From Paramarasmius palmivorus (Eukaryota; Basidiomycota; Agaricomycetes; Agaricales; Marasmiaceae): a stretch of DNA of 64,000 bases. Of this stretch, positions 25,115 to 35,577 are shown in pieces. The DNA is taken from positions 186,001-250,000 of the forward strand of contig JAYKXP010000071.1 in the NCBI GenBank assembly GCA_037176845.1. Reading direction: 5' to 3'. The notes beneath the pieces were generated by a model. That model saw only the letters and a program-made list of their open reading frames with translations, did not search any database and was not told where the DNA came from. How positions within the stretch are numbered: position 1 is the stretch's first letter; each line of letters starts with the position of its first letter. The translations under genes and the position numbers were made by a program.

Positions 25115-25576
25115 TCAATGAACCAAGCACGTACTCTCAGCTCTTTTCACAACGCCTACACGCCTCCTCCCTTTCAAACTCCTGACGCCCCGAGGCCTTC
25201 TCCGACTAATCACCCTTCTCCTCCTACGACCCAAATCAGCCTGATCCAGCACCCCTCGAACCGTAGTCGCAGACACCGGCGGATCCACCATCCTCCCCAA
25301 CTCCTCCATACTCAAACGAGGATTCGCCTTTGCAGCCCTAATAAGAAGCCGCTTTGACCTCTCAGTCAACTTTGGCGGACGTCCACTACGTGGCCTATTA
25401 TGCGTCGAACCAGTCTTTTGAAACTTGTCCCAGATCTTTTTGGCTGTGCTGTATGGTATTCCGACCATTGTGGATGCAGCAAGGACAGTTTGGCCGGCTT
25501 GGATGGCTCCTATGAGCCTGTTCTTCTTGGGAGAGTCGTGTTGATGACGAGTAGAGGTAATGGTAGTACGAGCCAT
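25115..25576 (-). CDS. stand-alone Tc1/mariner-type helix-turn-helix protein (transposase N-terminal domain)
   Basis: A 153-residue frame starting MARTTITSTRHQ. Residues about 12-105 are the paired helix-turn-helix DNA-binding region of Tc1-like transposases: RLIGAIQAGQTVLAASTMVG, IPYSTAKKIWDKFQKTGST, RPRSGRPPKLTERSKR, ANPRLSMEELGRMV and SATTVRGVLDQADLGRR. A basic tail follows, and the stop comes before any DDE catalytic domain, so it cannot transpose by itself. No catalytic remnant or terminal inverted repeats were found nearby. A TATATA stretch lies about 45 bases upstream of ATG 25576. It is either a truncated element or an adopted DNA-binding protein. Confidence 0.75.
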   Translation of the reverse strand: MARTTITSTRHQHDSPKKNRLIGAIQAGQTVLAASTMVGIPYSTAKKIWDKFQKTGSTHNRPRSGRPPKLTERSKRLLIRAAKANPRLSMEELGRMVDPPVSATTVRGVLDQADLGRRRRRVISRRRPRGVRSLKGRRRVGVVKRAESTCLVH

Positions 25577-25620
25577 GGCGGAGGTAGTTGTAGTGTGCGT
25601 CGGAATAAGCCTAAGCCTTA

Positions 25621-25631
25621 GCCTATATATA
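25621..25631 (-). promoter_or_regulatory. TATA-like box of the helix-turn-helix gene
   Basis: On the minus strand the sequence reads TTATATATAGG, about 45 bases before ATG 25576, a normal core-promoter spacing for genes in this window. Confidence 0.45.
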
Positions 25632-25720
25632 AGACGAATTCGAGGTAAGGCGATTATGACATTTCGAGAACCATCAAGACTTTCACCTTTACATACAAGT
25701 TCTGACGTCAAAGTTTCCAC

Positions 25721-27098
25721 CGACCGTCAAGCGGGCCCGAGCTCGATTGTACAGTAAAAGCAAGATGATACTGACTAGAATACCGGCTCGTCAGTAAGAA
25801 CCATGGGCGGAGTTGGCTGTCAAACGCACCGGGTTGCCGTTAAACGTTAAAATCTTGCTGCCCCAGCTTGAAAGGTACTATCGGGAGTAACAGCAGTATT
25901 AGTGTCGCGAACGAGCCCAGTCAAACCGAAGCCTAATTCACCAGTTGAACACAAATCTCTGCCTCTCTATCCTCTCTTCCTTGTTAGTCCGCGTGCTTCT
26001 CCACCGAATCCCAATCGATGTACGTCCTTCATCCATGCGTGAATGCGATGCTTGGTTGGTAACAACGGCAGTCACAGGAAGCTGCAGAATCTGCACTGAC
26101 TGTGCATCATGCGGAGTAATCGTACGTGTGTATTCTCTTATCAAGCGCCGATGTCTGCCTAGGGGAGACTACTGGTGAAATGAAGGAAAAGACGAGAGTT
26201 TGCCGTCAAAACGTATTGGTAGGTCCATGTTGTGACGTTGGGCGCCCAGGCGAGGAGTCAAGATGTGAATGAACCACCGAATCTTGAGGAAGGTAGTCGG
26301 GAGTTGGGAGATGGTGTATCTTCCAAGGAAGGGACTCGGACTGTGGATTTCAAGATTTTCACGAGGACGACGGTGGATATAAGCTATTCTAGCAGGGGCG
26401 TTTTCAGCTTTGTTGCATCAAGAAGTGAGTGGGTCTCCTACCTTGAAGAGACCAGATCTCTGACTGGGATGAACCGCCTTGGTTTGAATTGGTAGTCCGA
26501 CTGAGTGCGATCTGGTGCCATTGAGAGACTGAAAACTGATTTTGCTTGGTTTTTTCGATCCTTGGTCTGTGAAACGCAGCTTCACTCCTCTTCCTAATCC
26601 TCGCTCCTCTTTTCAAATTTCAAACCACGAGACTTCTATCCATCCAACCCAGATTCGTGGTGACCGTTTTGGTGTGGACAATATAGGGCGTTCGGTTCAT
26701 GGCGACGTCGACATTTTGAGATGAGAATCCGGAATTGGGGCTTGAGTTAGGCAATGGGGGAACGGTCATTCGCCAAGTACTCTGTGTTGGCGTTACTTGT
26801 CAATATGGACCAGAAAAGCACAAGAATTGAGAACTTGCCTCACATGGGCGGATTCATTTTCCGTTGGCAGTCAGTCGAGGTCCGTTCTGGTCTTCTAGGC
26901 TAAATTAGTACAACGCCACCGCTCAAACCCTGAAAGATGACTCACGTCGTACGTAGAGATTAATTCGCGGATTGAACTACGGTGGATTACTAGTGTGGTC
27001 TAGTTGGAATTGGGGTTACTTGAGAGTGGGCGCTTAAGAGTCGTCGGTAAGGGTTCTCGGGCGCTTCAGATATAACACTTTGATACTTACCTTCCACT
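25721..27098. other. intergenic, ends in duplicated block
   Basis: No gene is seen in 25721-26830. From about 26850 it matches the 24640-24992 block. Confidence 0.5.
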
Positions 27099-27433
27099 GG
27101 CCGACTAGCTCAGTTGGTTAGAGCGTCGTGCTAATATGCCCTATAACGTAGTCGCTATATTAACGCGAAGGTCTTGGGTTCGATCCCCACGTTGGCCACT
27201 TCTAGTTGCGATCGGTGTCTTTTTGCGATAGAAAACGAAAAATCTTCCATTTCCAAACGCCGAGTCGGACAGATAATTTACACATAAAAAAACAGACAGA
27301 CAGACAAACAACAGTCACTAGGTAGAGTAAAGTAATACCGTCCCAGGATTCTAACTACACGGAATTACGAGCACCGAGCACCGAGCCAAAGTAGAGTAAG
27401 CAGTAACCGTAGATATACAATGTTTCCTTTCCT
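26885..27433 (+). repeat. local segmental duplication, copy 2 (with intact tRNA-Ile)
   Basis: Matches 24691-24992 in three ordered blocks, including TAGGCTAAATTAGTACAACG (near 26896), the tRNA, and GGAATTACGAGCACCGAGCA at 27361. This copy keeps the entire tRNA. Confidence 0.7.
27099..27198 (+). tRNA. tRNA-Ile (AAU), with a 26-base intron
   Basis: Acceptor stem GGCCGAC/GTTGGCC pairs with one G-T wobble. D-arm GCTCAGTTGGTTAGAGC; anticodon stem TCGTG/CGCGA; loop CT-AAT-A with the anticodon at 27133-27135; intron about 27137-27162 after position 37; TΨC arm TTGGGTTCGATCCCCA. A T-run (27222-27226) is the likely pol III terminator. Confidence 0.9.
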
Positions 27434-27529
27434 TTGCAAGATCAAGTCAAACCAAAACACAAAAGCCGAAACACGAAACCAAAAAACGAGAGAGAGAAAC
27501 CAGTCCCAAACCAAAGAACCAAGCCGAAC

Positions 27530-28855
27530 TCAAAAAAGTCCCAAACCAAGCCACCGCCTCCCCTTAGCCTTGCTCTCCGCCTCAGATAACCCAGACTCCC
27601 CTTCCGGACCCGGCGAAGGCTCACCTAGGCCTTCGACATTCGCAAACGATACCATCCCTTCTATCCTTCTACACGTCTCAGACGCAACGCGTGCGTTGAA
27701 TTTTGACGCACTATTAGGTGTATTCGGCCTCTGTGTCAGCTCTGGATACCGATGAACACGCGTGTGATGAACAGGCGCTGTATCACCCGGTGAAGGCGGT
27801 GTAGGTAACGGTAACGGTAATGGGAATACGCCTCGTTGAGGTGTCGACGGGGTCGTTTGACTCGTTCGGCGTATACCAGGTACCTGCACAGATAACGCGC
27901 GTCTATGTGTATGCTGTGGAGTTGAGGTAGGTGTATGTGGACGAGAGATAGGCACGGGTATCCTCGACACCGAAGGCCCGAGAGAAGGCAACTCGGCGTA
28001 TTTGGCACGAAGAGGTGTTCCAGGTAGACTACCCGTCACTGCCCTGGGTCGTATCCCGTCTCTGGATTTGGTGGAGGTGGTGTGTCGGCGTTTGATAGGC
28101 GCTTGACCGAGGCCTAACGCCTGGAGACGCGGTATGTGCGAGTGTGTGGGAGGTGTAGGTGGTGGAGTTAGCATACCTTCGTCTTCTTCCTCTGCTGGTA
28201 AGGAGTTCGAGTTTGTGGCAGAAGACGGGGCGAACGAAGACGACGCCGCTCGTAAATCCGAGATACTAGGCACAGTTTCTAGTCCAAGGGTAAACTTTCT
28301 CCTTGGAGTCGAAGATGGTGTAGTACTCGTCTTGAGCAACAACGGCGAGGGATACGAATTAGAATGTCTCGGTCCAAGCCGTGGCGAGGCTGTTGGTGTG
28401 GGGGTCTGTGGAAGAGGAGAGGTATGCGAGCGCTCTCGAGGAGGCTTGGTTGGTGTCTGTTTCGTGTTTTTCTCAATTAGCCTCAAACCTCTCGAAGAGA
28501 AGAAAGGTTTAGGTACCTGAAACACATCTTCGTACCACCCCCGATCCTCGTACTCCTCCTGCGCCTGTTGGTCGGTGTCGCCCCAGAGCCAGCTAAACCC
28601 TAAGAATGATGATGTACTACTCCGTCTTCTTCTGTGTCCACCGTGTGCTTCGGTCTGTATAGCTTTACCAGACCCGTACCCAGACCCGGAGTCTATACTT
28701 CTTCTCCGACATACTCTAGCGTCTCTAGCTAGTGTCTCTCTGAGGAGTTTCTCGCTTGGTGAAGTGGTAGATGAAGAAGAAGAAGCGGTAGATAAGGAGG
28801 TTAGACTTGGGATAGGTGAGAGTTCTTCTGATGTAGGTGAAGGTGTCGGCTCCAT
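27530..28855 (-). CDS. Ser/Thr/Pro-rich low-complexity protein
   Basis: An intronless frame of 441 residues from ATG 28855 (MEPTPSPTSEELSP). The frame extends upstream to 28975, but that part is compositionally different (YSTTLLSRHIP) and probably not translated. It is rich in Ser, Thr, Pro and Arg, with many SP and TP sites (TPTASPRLGPRHS, TPPPTPPTHSH, RPHTPTSTPQ), a short aromatic island (FLGFSWLWGDTD, RGWYEDVFQVPKPFF) that may be a short linear motif or small fold, and the C-terminus RWLGLGLF. I know no family for it. Many SP/TP sites suggest a disordered phospho-target. It lies between two oppositely oriented tRNA-Ile genes. Confidence 0.65.
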   Translation of the reverse strand: MEPTPSPTSEELSPIPSLTSLSTASSSSSTTSPSEKLLRETLARDARVCRRRSIDSGSGYGSGKAIQTEAHGGHRRRRSSTSSFLGFSWLWGDTDQQAQEEYEDRGWYEDVFQVPKPFFSSRGLRLIEKNTKQTPTKPPRERSHTSPLPQTPTPTASPRLGPRHSNSYPSPLLLKTSTTPSSTPRRKFTLGLETVPSISDLRAASSSFAPSSATNSNSLPAEEEDEGMLTPPPTPPTHSHIPRLQALGLGQAPIKRRHTTSTKSRDGIRPRAVTGSLPGTPLRAKYAELPSLGPSVSRIPVPISRPHTPTSTPQHTHRRALSVQVPGIRRTSQTTPSTPQRGVFPLPLPLPTPPSPGDTAPVHHTRVHRYPELTQRPNTPNSASKFNARVASETCRRIEGMVSFANVEGLGEPSPGPEGESGLSEAESKAKGRRWLGLGLF

Positions 28856-29718
28856 GGCTTTAGGCTTTAGTCGGTGTCGGTATCGGTGATAATGCGTCGG
28901 CGTCGGCGTCGGGATGTGGCGAGAGAGTAAAGTAGTAGAGTAGGAGTAGAGGCGAGCAAACGAACCAGCGAGCAAGCAAGCAAAAAACGACGAGTACTAG
29001 TAGTGGTAATGGAAGAAGATAAAAAATGGAATGTGGAAATACGAATACACAGAAAAAAAATCACACACAGGTCCACGACCCCGGAACCCCAAAAAAAATA
29101 TAAGCGACTCATACTGAAACATTGCCTATTTAGGTATCTCCATAACACACAATTCATTTCACCCCCGGAACGGAATAATTTTGGGGTACTCGGCATGGCT
29201 TCGGGTGCCTGTTCAAGCGTGCACGATGCATGTATAGCCGAAATTATTTTTGTTTTAGACGAGGCTTCCAGGCTTCCACTTCTATATTTTATCGTTCCAG
29301 AACCAAAAAAAACATTGACATGGCTTCCCGCTCAAAGGAACGGCAGACGCAACGAATGATTCAACCATGACGTTCCCTGATCCCCCCGTCTCATCGCTCC
29401 AAATTCCAACCCCCTTGTCCGAGCGCCGAAAATACTCCATTTCGACTGTTTGTTCCGGAGTCTGGCCCAAGCTGCTGTTTAATGTTTACGTAATCATTTT
29501 ACCCAAAATAGGTTTGGTCCGGATTTCGGAATGCCTAAATTGAGAGTAGGGTACCTTGCGGACGCTACGGGTTGCGTTGACGACTCGGTGGTTATCGATA
29601 CGTACTGTGTGGTTGCTTGGTTATTTTACGTGTTGGTTTTTATTTGGGTCTCGACGAGTTGTACAGGTATGTATGTAGCAAATTAGAAAGAAAAAATAGA
29701 ACGATTTCTTGCCCTCAG
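28856..29718. other. intergenic
   Basis: 5' flank of the low-complexity gene, then A/T-rich sequence up to the tRNA. No gene is seen. Confidence 0.5.
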
Positions 29719-29819
29719 TGGCCAACGTGGGGATCGAACCCAAGACCTTCGCGTGATATGTTAGGAGAGGTGAGATCCGCATATTAGCACGACGCTCTAA
29801 CCAACTGAGCTAGGCGGCC
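29719..29819 (-). tRNA. tRNA-Ile (AAU), with intron, second copy
   Basis: On the minus strand GGCCGCCTAGCTCAGTTGG leads to CGTGCTAATA, an intron of about 27 bases and ACGCGAAGGTCTTGGGTTCG, ending in GTTGGCC. The body is identical to the 27099 gene outside the intron, except for one acceptor-stem base: C6 faces T67, a mismatch, where the other copy has A-T. A T-run (TATTTTTTC on this strand) follows as pol III terminator. Confidence 0.85.
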
Positions 29820-31646
29820 ATGGGAGATGCAAGTGAGATGCATAGGTACAGCGGTACCCGTTATCGTAAGGCCTAAGCGCCCCACAACAGCTCTGAGCTC
29901 CTCTCGCACATTCAATATTCAACGTTGCTAGCGTATACTCCCAGTAGTGAGTTCTCAAGTCTTTTTCCAGCCCATAAGGATACTAATGACCAACATAGGT
30001 GCTATACAACACGAGAGATACCTAGTAGTGCTTTCACCATTTCCGCGATTCGTATCGTTTTGAAATTCCCTCAATCGAGCTGGATAGTTATAGTTGTCGG
30101 AATGGAGATCGAGTTGGGTCGGAAAGGTAGATAGATTAGGGAGCAAACGAGAGAGAGAGCGAGGGAGAGAGGAAGGCTTGTCGACCATTCGAGGATCGAA
30201 AATTCACGCAAAAACCAGTCGTCAACATCGAGTCACGATAACTTGAACTTGAAAGCTTGTACTGGCACGACACTTTAGCATCCCGTAGCTCCGGCACCCA
30301 GGCGCTTCTCTTCTCCAGGCTGAAATCAGTCAAAAATCCAAAACGATGGTGTACAACACGAAGTCAAAGAATAGCCGACGCCGTGCGTGGTCCGTTTACA
30401 TCTTTTTCTATTCGAGCTAATATGTTGCTACTCTCAAGGCTATGTAACCCTGCTGCCCTACTCTTCCCGACGCTTCTTCATTTGTGCGAATACAAGAAAC
30501 GGCCAAGCCTTCAATGACGGCGAAACATTACATCAAGCTTCCTGATACAGCGAGCTCAAGGTTTCCGTCTGGAATCACCGAAACTGCAAGGTTGGTCCAA
30601 CCATGACCTCGTCCTTACCTCTGCAACATGACAGATCCTCAATAGCGCACATGCGTCTCAAAAATGGCTTGTTGTGAGCTGGCGTTATCTATACCATGGA
30701 CCAAACCTTTTGAGGACCCAAAATTGACACAAGACCAGCACTGCGACTACTACCCTAATTCGGAATAAATTACCTCCCATAATTATACATGCTCCCAATC
30801 TATCTCAATTCTCTACCTCTACCACGGAAGTTCTGTGAGCCTGGGATAGTGCTCACGCCACGACCACTGGAACCTCCTACATCTTCATTATCTTGTGTTT
30901 CAAAGTGACCGCCACGGAAATTTGCTGGGATGGATGGTCGGCTTGGTATCGGCAGTCGTGCTTAGGGTTGGATGAGAGAGGGATGCAGAGATTCGATGGT
31001 CGGGTCGCACAGGATTGGGCATGTCCCTATCATCACTGCCGTTGATCTCTCTCCAATGCAGATTCTCGATAACTGGTACCAGGAGTACGCTCACACCTGA
31101 GCCTCTGTGACTTGGTCATTCGAACGTCAAAAACGCCTCGAAGGTATGAGGATTACCTTTGTTCAAGTTGATCCAGCAGAGCTGAAAGAGCCTCTGCTAG
31201 AACGCGCATCGGCAATCATCCTCTCATGCTTCCACTCTGCTGCTACTGCGGAGGTTTTGTCAGCCCGGCTGTGGTATAGGACAGAGTTCCGCGTATTAGG
31301 ACTGGTCACAATGCAACGTTGAACGTTTGACCTCTATATTGAGCACCGCTGGTGCACAATGTCGACCTCCTCGAACTTCTTGTGATAAGCTTCGACATCG
31401 GGTGTACTGCGGCGAGAGTTCCGCTTGCATCTATCTTATACCATCCCGGTGTTAGCAACGTTTCGTGGTGGCAAGAGGATGGAAGAGACATTCGACCTTG
31501 ACTTGCTAGTAGTGGAGAGTTGGGTGAAACGTTCGTCGTTGAACAGTACCTGTCGGCATTCACACTGCTCGATTTCGTTGCGGGCGCTTATCGTTGTCCA
31601 CGCTAATTCCACACGAGGCTTGTCATGTGCGGGATATGTGAGAAAA
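29820..31646. other. 1.8 kb without a supported gene
   Basis: Several frames of 60-85 codons on both strands, none with a recognisable domain. The last few hundred bases are F-box cassette B upstream sequence. Confidence 0.45.
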
Positions 31647-31673
31647 CCAGCCTAGTAACCGGCTGTGTCTTTT
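31647..31673 (+). promoter_or_regulatory. conserved F-box promoter block, copy B
   Basis: CCAGCCTAGTAACCGGCTGT then GTCTTTT, 40 bases before the F-box ATG. Same block as at 24163 and 36893. Confidence 0.5.
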
Positions 31674-31713
31674 GCACCCTGCTATCTACCACCACGACGT
31701 ATCGATAGCAGCT

Positions 31714-33141
31714 ATGATTGCGAACACTACTGTGAGCCTCGTTTTCTCTCTTTCTCGCAATATCTCATTCTTCGTCTTCCAGCCCGAAGGTACCATGCCT
31801 GCCGGATATCTACCACCTGAGATCATGCAATACATCATCGACAACATAAAAGATGACATGTCCGCGATGCAGAGATGTTCATTGGTTTCCCATTCGTGGT
31901 GCCTCACTGCTCGGCCATATCTCTTTCGAAATGTTATCCTGGGTCGGAAACCTATTTCCGTCATACTTGCCTTGAATCAGTTCATGGAACTATGCTCGCA
32001 CCCTCATTCTACCCTTCACACCGCAGGGATTCAGGTTTTTGGGATAGGCGGGGTAGTAGACGAGGAGTGTTGGGGATTAAACCACTTCTTTTTATGGCTC
32101 CTTTCAGTCGGGCCCGGAGGAGTCACCGACACTACGATGGCGAGCCGCCTGTTTTGGAATTTAGATCAATTACAGCTAAATCAGCTACAAGGCCTACCGG
32201 GTTTCCATGCATGGTCGCTGTTCTTCACCCATCTCGCTCGGGTTCCCGAGTTCTGTAACGTCAGAGTATTGACGGTGACAGGGGCTCACTTGAGCGCGGA
32301 GGCAGACTTTCACGACCTCGCACCTCTTCGGAATATCGAAAGGTTGATATTGGGGGATGTCACGTTTGGAGTGGACGCTTCGGACCGCTGGATTCCCAGC
32401 AAACTCAGACAACTCGACCTCTCGGGTCAGAGAGCTCGCTCGCTGTCCTTTTCATACTTTTCCTCGTGTGCAACATTGCAGGAGCTTTGCGTCACCTTCA
32501 ATTGGAGTGAATCGAGCGACCTTCAATCCTTTCTAACCGAGAGTGCAGCCGTGAGAAGTGGTTCACTCCAATGCTGCATACTCAAATTATCGATGCGGGC
32601 GCGGCACCGGCGTCGGCATTCGCTCCATTTTGACCGCAATCAACTTGAACCACAAAGGGTTGTTTGTACTACACGGGTTCCCGAGATTGTAGTAGAAGGC
32701 ACGGTTTCTTTGGTGAACGAGTTTTTCCGATGGACGTACAATCAGGATCCTGGCGTTAGCCCTATACCTTGGAAGCCGAAGGTTACAAAGATTGTATTGA
32801 CAGACGGTGAACAGGTTGTGGGACAAAAAGCATGGGACAACCTGGATTGCGTTTGGACGACTCATTTGTTGTTTCGCTCGTTGAAGGAAATCAGGGTAGA
32901 GTTTATGAGCCTGGAGTTTTCTTACCTTTGTGGGCTTTCGTGTTCAGAAGATGGGAACAAGACGCCGACTCCTCGAAGCACTCGTTCGGCGATGATGGCG
33001 TCACAGGGCAATGGGGCTGGCCTACTACAGGAGACACTGCCGCTTTGTAGCGAGCGAAATCTGCTGAAGGTTTCAAAGCAGGACATTAAATATCCATTTA
33101 GTGTTGGAATGTCGGTGGAATTCGATCCACGATTTATGTAG
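31714..33141 (+). CDS. F-box protein, cassette B (C-terminally extended)
   Basis: SCF-type substrate receptor paralogue. First exon 31714-31731 (MIANTT), intron 31732-31782, second exon 31783-33141; 458 residues. F-box: YLPPEIMQYIIDNIKDDMSA, CSLVSHSWCLTARPYLFRNV; then leucine-rich-like segments (LFWNLDQLQLNQL, CNVRVLTVTGAHL, LRQLDLSGQ). Unlike the other two copies, which end at SKQGIR or AECGIR, the ancestral stop is lost and the frame runs on for about 16 residues (YPFSVGMSVEFDPRFM). The stop then falls 9 bases from the stop of the convergent P450. Confidence 0.88.
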   Translation: MIANTTVSLVFSLSRNISFFVFQPEGTMPAGYLPPEIMQYIIDNIKDDMSAMQRCSLVSHSWCLTARPYLFRNVILGRKPISVILALNQFMELCSHPHSTLHTAGIQVFGIGGVVDEECWGLNHFFLWLLSVGPGGVTDTTMASRLFWNLDQLQLNQLQGLPGFHAWSLFFTHLARVPEFCNVRVLTVTGAHLSAEADFHDLAPLRNIERLILGDVTFGVDASDRWIPSKLRQLDLSGQRARSLSFSYFSSCATLQELCVTFNWSESSDLQSFLTESAAVRSGSLQCCILKLSMRARHRRRHSLHFDRNQLEPQRVVCTTRVPEIVVEGTVSLVNEFFRWTYNQDPGVSPIPWKPKVTKIVLTDGEQVVGQKAWDNLDCVWTTHLLFRSLKEIRVEFMSLEFSYLCGLSCSEDGNKTPTPRSTRSAMMASQGNGAGLLQETLPLCSERNLLKVSKQDIKYPFSVGMSVEFDPRFM

Positions 33142-33150
33142 TACAGATTA

Positions 33151-35577
33151 CTACATCGAATTGTACTCTCGTATCTTAACTGTTAAAGGTAGTTGAAAGC
33201 CCTCCTTGAGCTTGTCTCTCACCGCAGGCGCTACGAATCCTGCATCGACCATCATGATATCCAATGCGGGATCGATGGAGAACTCGAAAGATTCAACCAA
33301 CATCGCGGTGACCGTTTGCATTTCGTGCACCCTGAAATTGCGTTAGCTTATATCACTGGATGATTGTTTGGAATAGAACTGACGCAAACCGCCAGCTATC
33401 GCAATCATGAATGAGTGAACGGTTATAGCTTCAAGTCGTAGACACGTACCCAATGCAACTTCTCACGCCAGCACCTATTACGTTGTCAGTTAGGATTCGA
33501 GTGATGCGGCTTCGTGTTGACTCACTAAAGGTCATCCTGTAGTAGAGTGCAAGTACCGTCAGAAATGACGAAAAAAGGTGTTGATTCTAGTGCTCACAAG
33601 TTCCCAAAAACCCCCAAAGTTGTCGTCCTCTTTGCATCCAAGTGGCGGGCGGGGTTCCATTCCTCGGCGTCCGCTCCCCATACCGCCTTCGAGCTGCCCA
33701 GTACAGTGAGTAATCTAGTTAAATGTAAACGGCATTTGCCTCACTAGTTGTATCCAATGATGGAGACAATAACCCTTTGACCTTTTGTGATGGGAATTTC
33801 CGACAGGATCTCGCCAGATGTGGACATGACTGGCTGAGCAAGAGGTAGAACATCATCATCCTCGACTTCACGGATGATTCGAAGTATGATCGGGTGTAAA
33901 CGAAGAGTTTCCTGGGTTCCGATATACCATGAGGTCAGCAGTGCGTATACAACTGGCGGACAGGTCTATACCTTTATCACAGCGTTGAGGAAGGGCATTG
34001 CATCGTAATCGCCGGCTGCCAATTCGCCCTTGCGCTCTCTAGCTTCTTGAACTTCGTGGAATAGACGGCGTTGATGGTCGGGGTTCCGGGATAGTTCATA
34101 GAAGAGCCAGGTAAGGCTGGGATAGGTGAGCTTGCTAGAAACATTGCGCTGAGCGGTATACGCACGTATTTCCAGAGGTTTCGTGGCCTGCTAGAATTAT
34201 GGTGCTATAGGTGGCGACTTTCAGTGTTCACGTCCATGAGCGTGTTTAGAGGAGCCTACGCCATCTGTGATAACGCCTCCTGGGCGTCCATCCTCTTCTC
34301 CGGATCTTGCGATTCCAATGATCTAGCTATGGGGATCCATAAGCAATGGAAACCTCGAAATGAGTAGAGTTACTCACAAATGACGCCAAGGATATCATTT
34401 TCTTCCGACGTCTGGCCTTGCAACTTGTTCTTATACAACTCCCTTGCCTCGCTTTGCGATGCCTCCAACCATGCCTTCCAACGAGCATCTTCCTTGGTAA
34501 CGTATAGTGCAGAAACAACCTTCTCTATCGCTTTCGGAAGGAAATGGCTGCGTATGCGATTCCATAGGAATCGAGCCTTTGTCGGACGAACGGAATCAAC
34601 ACTGTTCAATAAGATCTAAGTTCTGTAGTCCAGCGATAGATTGTTAAAGAGCACTTACAACAGGTTTCGCACCATGTATGCTAGCTGATTGTTTCTGGAC
34701 CCGAGTGCTCCGAACTCATAGTCAAACACGGCTGCGCAGAAACTCAGGCATCAGATCATTGATCAAAAAGGAGTCTCACTTTCACCGAGAGCATCCAAAG
34801 TGAGATGTGCAAAATACTTGGTCACATCGAACACTTCATTTCCAGACATCAGCTGTTCGCGCCATTGATTTATGAGCTTGGAAGTAAGCATTAGCACGGG
34901 TATGAAACGGGGTCCCGCCAAAGACATCACTCACCGATATTGTGACTTTCTGGAATATGCCAACGAAGGGTTTAATTTGAGCTTGAGAGAAAGCGGGATT
35001 CAATATCTTTCTTTGGCGTTGGTGGGTTGCGGCTGGTATCCCGTCTTTCAGACCCGGAATGTTGAGAAAGAGAGTAAATGGGTACCTTGTACGGTAATAA
35101 CACCAGGTCCGAAAACTTTGTTGCCCATATATTGCGAGTCGAGGGACTTCGGGTATTTATATGAAGATTTGTGGAAGATATGTTGAAGGGCCTTGGAATC
35201 GGCAACGACAAGTATGTCCTCCTGTGTGTCGATAGGTGAATCACGAAGGGAATAGACAGCAACAAGAGATTTCATACGTTGAACACCGTTTTGGCACGAA
35301 AAGCTTCTCCGTATTCTCGCAGCCACTGGAACATCAGCCCAGCTTTGATTTCAAACTGTTGGTCCAAGTCATATTCGTTTCCTAATCACGAGGTTGTCAG
35401 CACAGCCCAGACGATTAAATGAAAAGTCTAGTACGCACCGAGCAATATAGACGTGTTAGGAGGTCCTCGTAGAAAGTGCAGAGAACGTCTCCTTGAGCAA
35501 ATCACAAGGAATACCGTGAGCAATAGGACGAGGAGTGGGATATATAGAAAAGCGCTTGTAAGGGGTAAGAAACCCAT
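33151..35577 (-). CDS. cytochrome P450, array paralogue 2 (cassette B)
   Basis: Starts at 35577 (MGFLPLTSAFLYIPLLVLLL), anchor then SRRRSLHFLRGPPNTS. The multi-exon frame gives FRAKTVFN, EDILVVADSKALQH, HQRQRKILNPAFSQAQIKP, LWNRIRSHFLPK, I-helix LAGHETSGNT, ETLRLHP, EDDDVLPLAQPV, WGADAEEWNP and haem loop FSAGVRSCIGWRFA. The end differs from its paralogues: where they have RE then a stop, this one reads REYNSM with TAG at 33151-33153, because the stop codon became TAC. All catalytic motifs are intact. It is closest to paralogue 3 at 38415-40846. Confidence 0.9.

Noticed and set aside
28134..28889. Plus-strand frames inside the Ser/Thr/Pro-rich gene
   Set aside because: Antisense shadows of low-complexity coding sequence.
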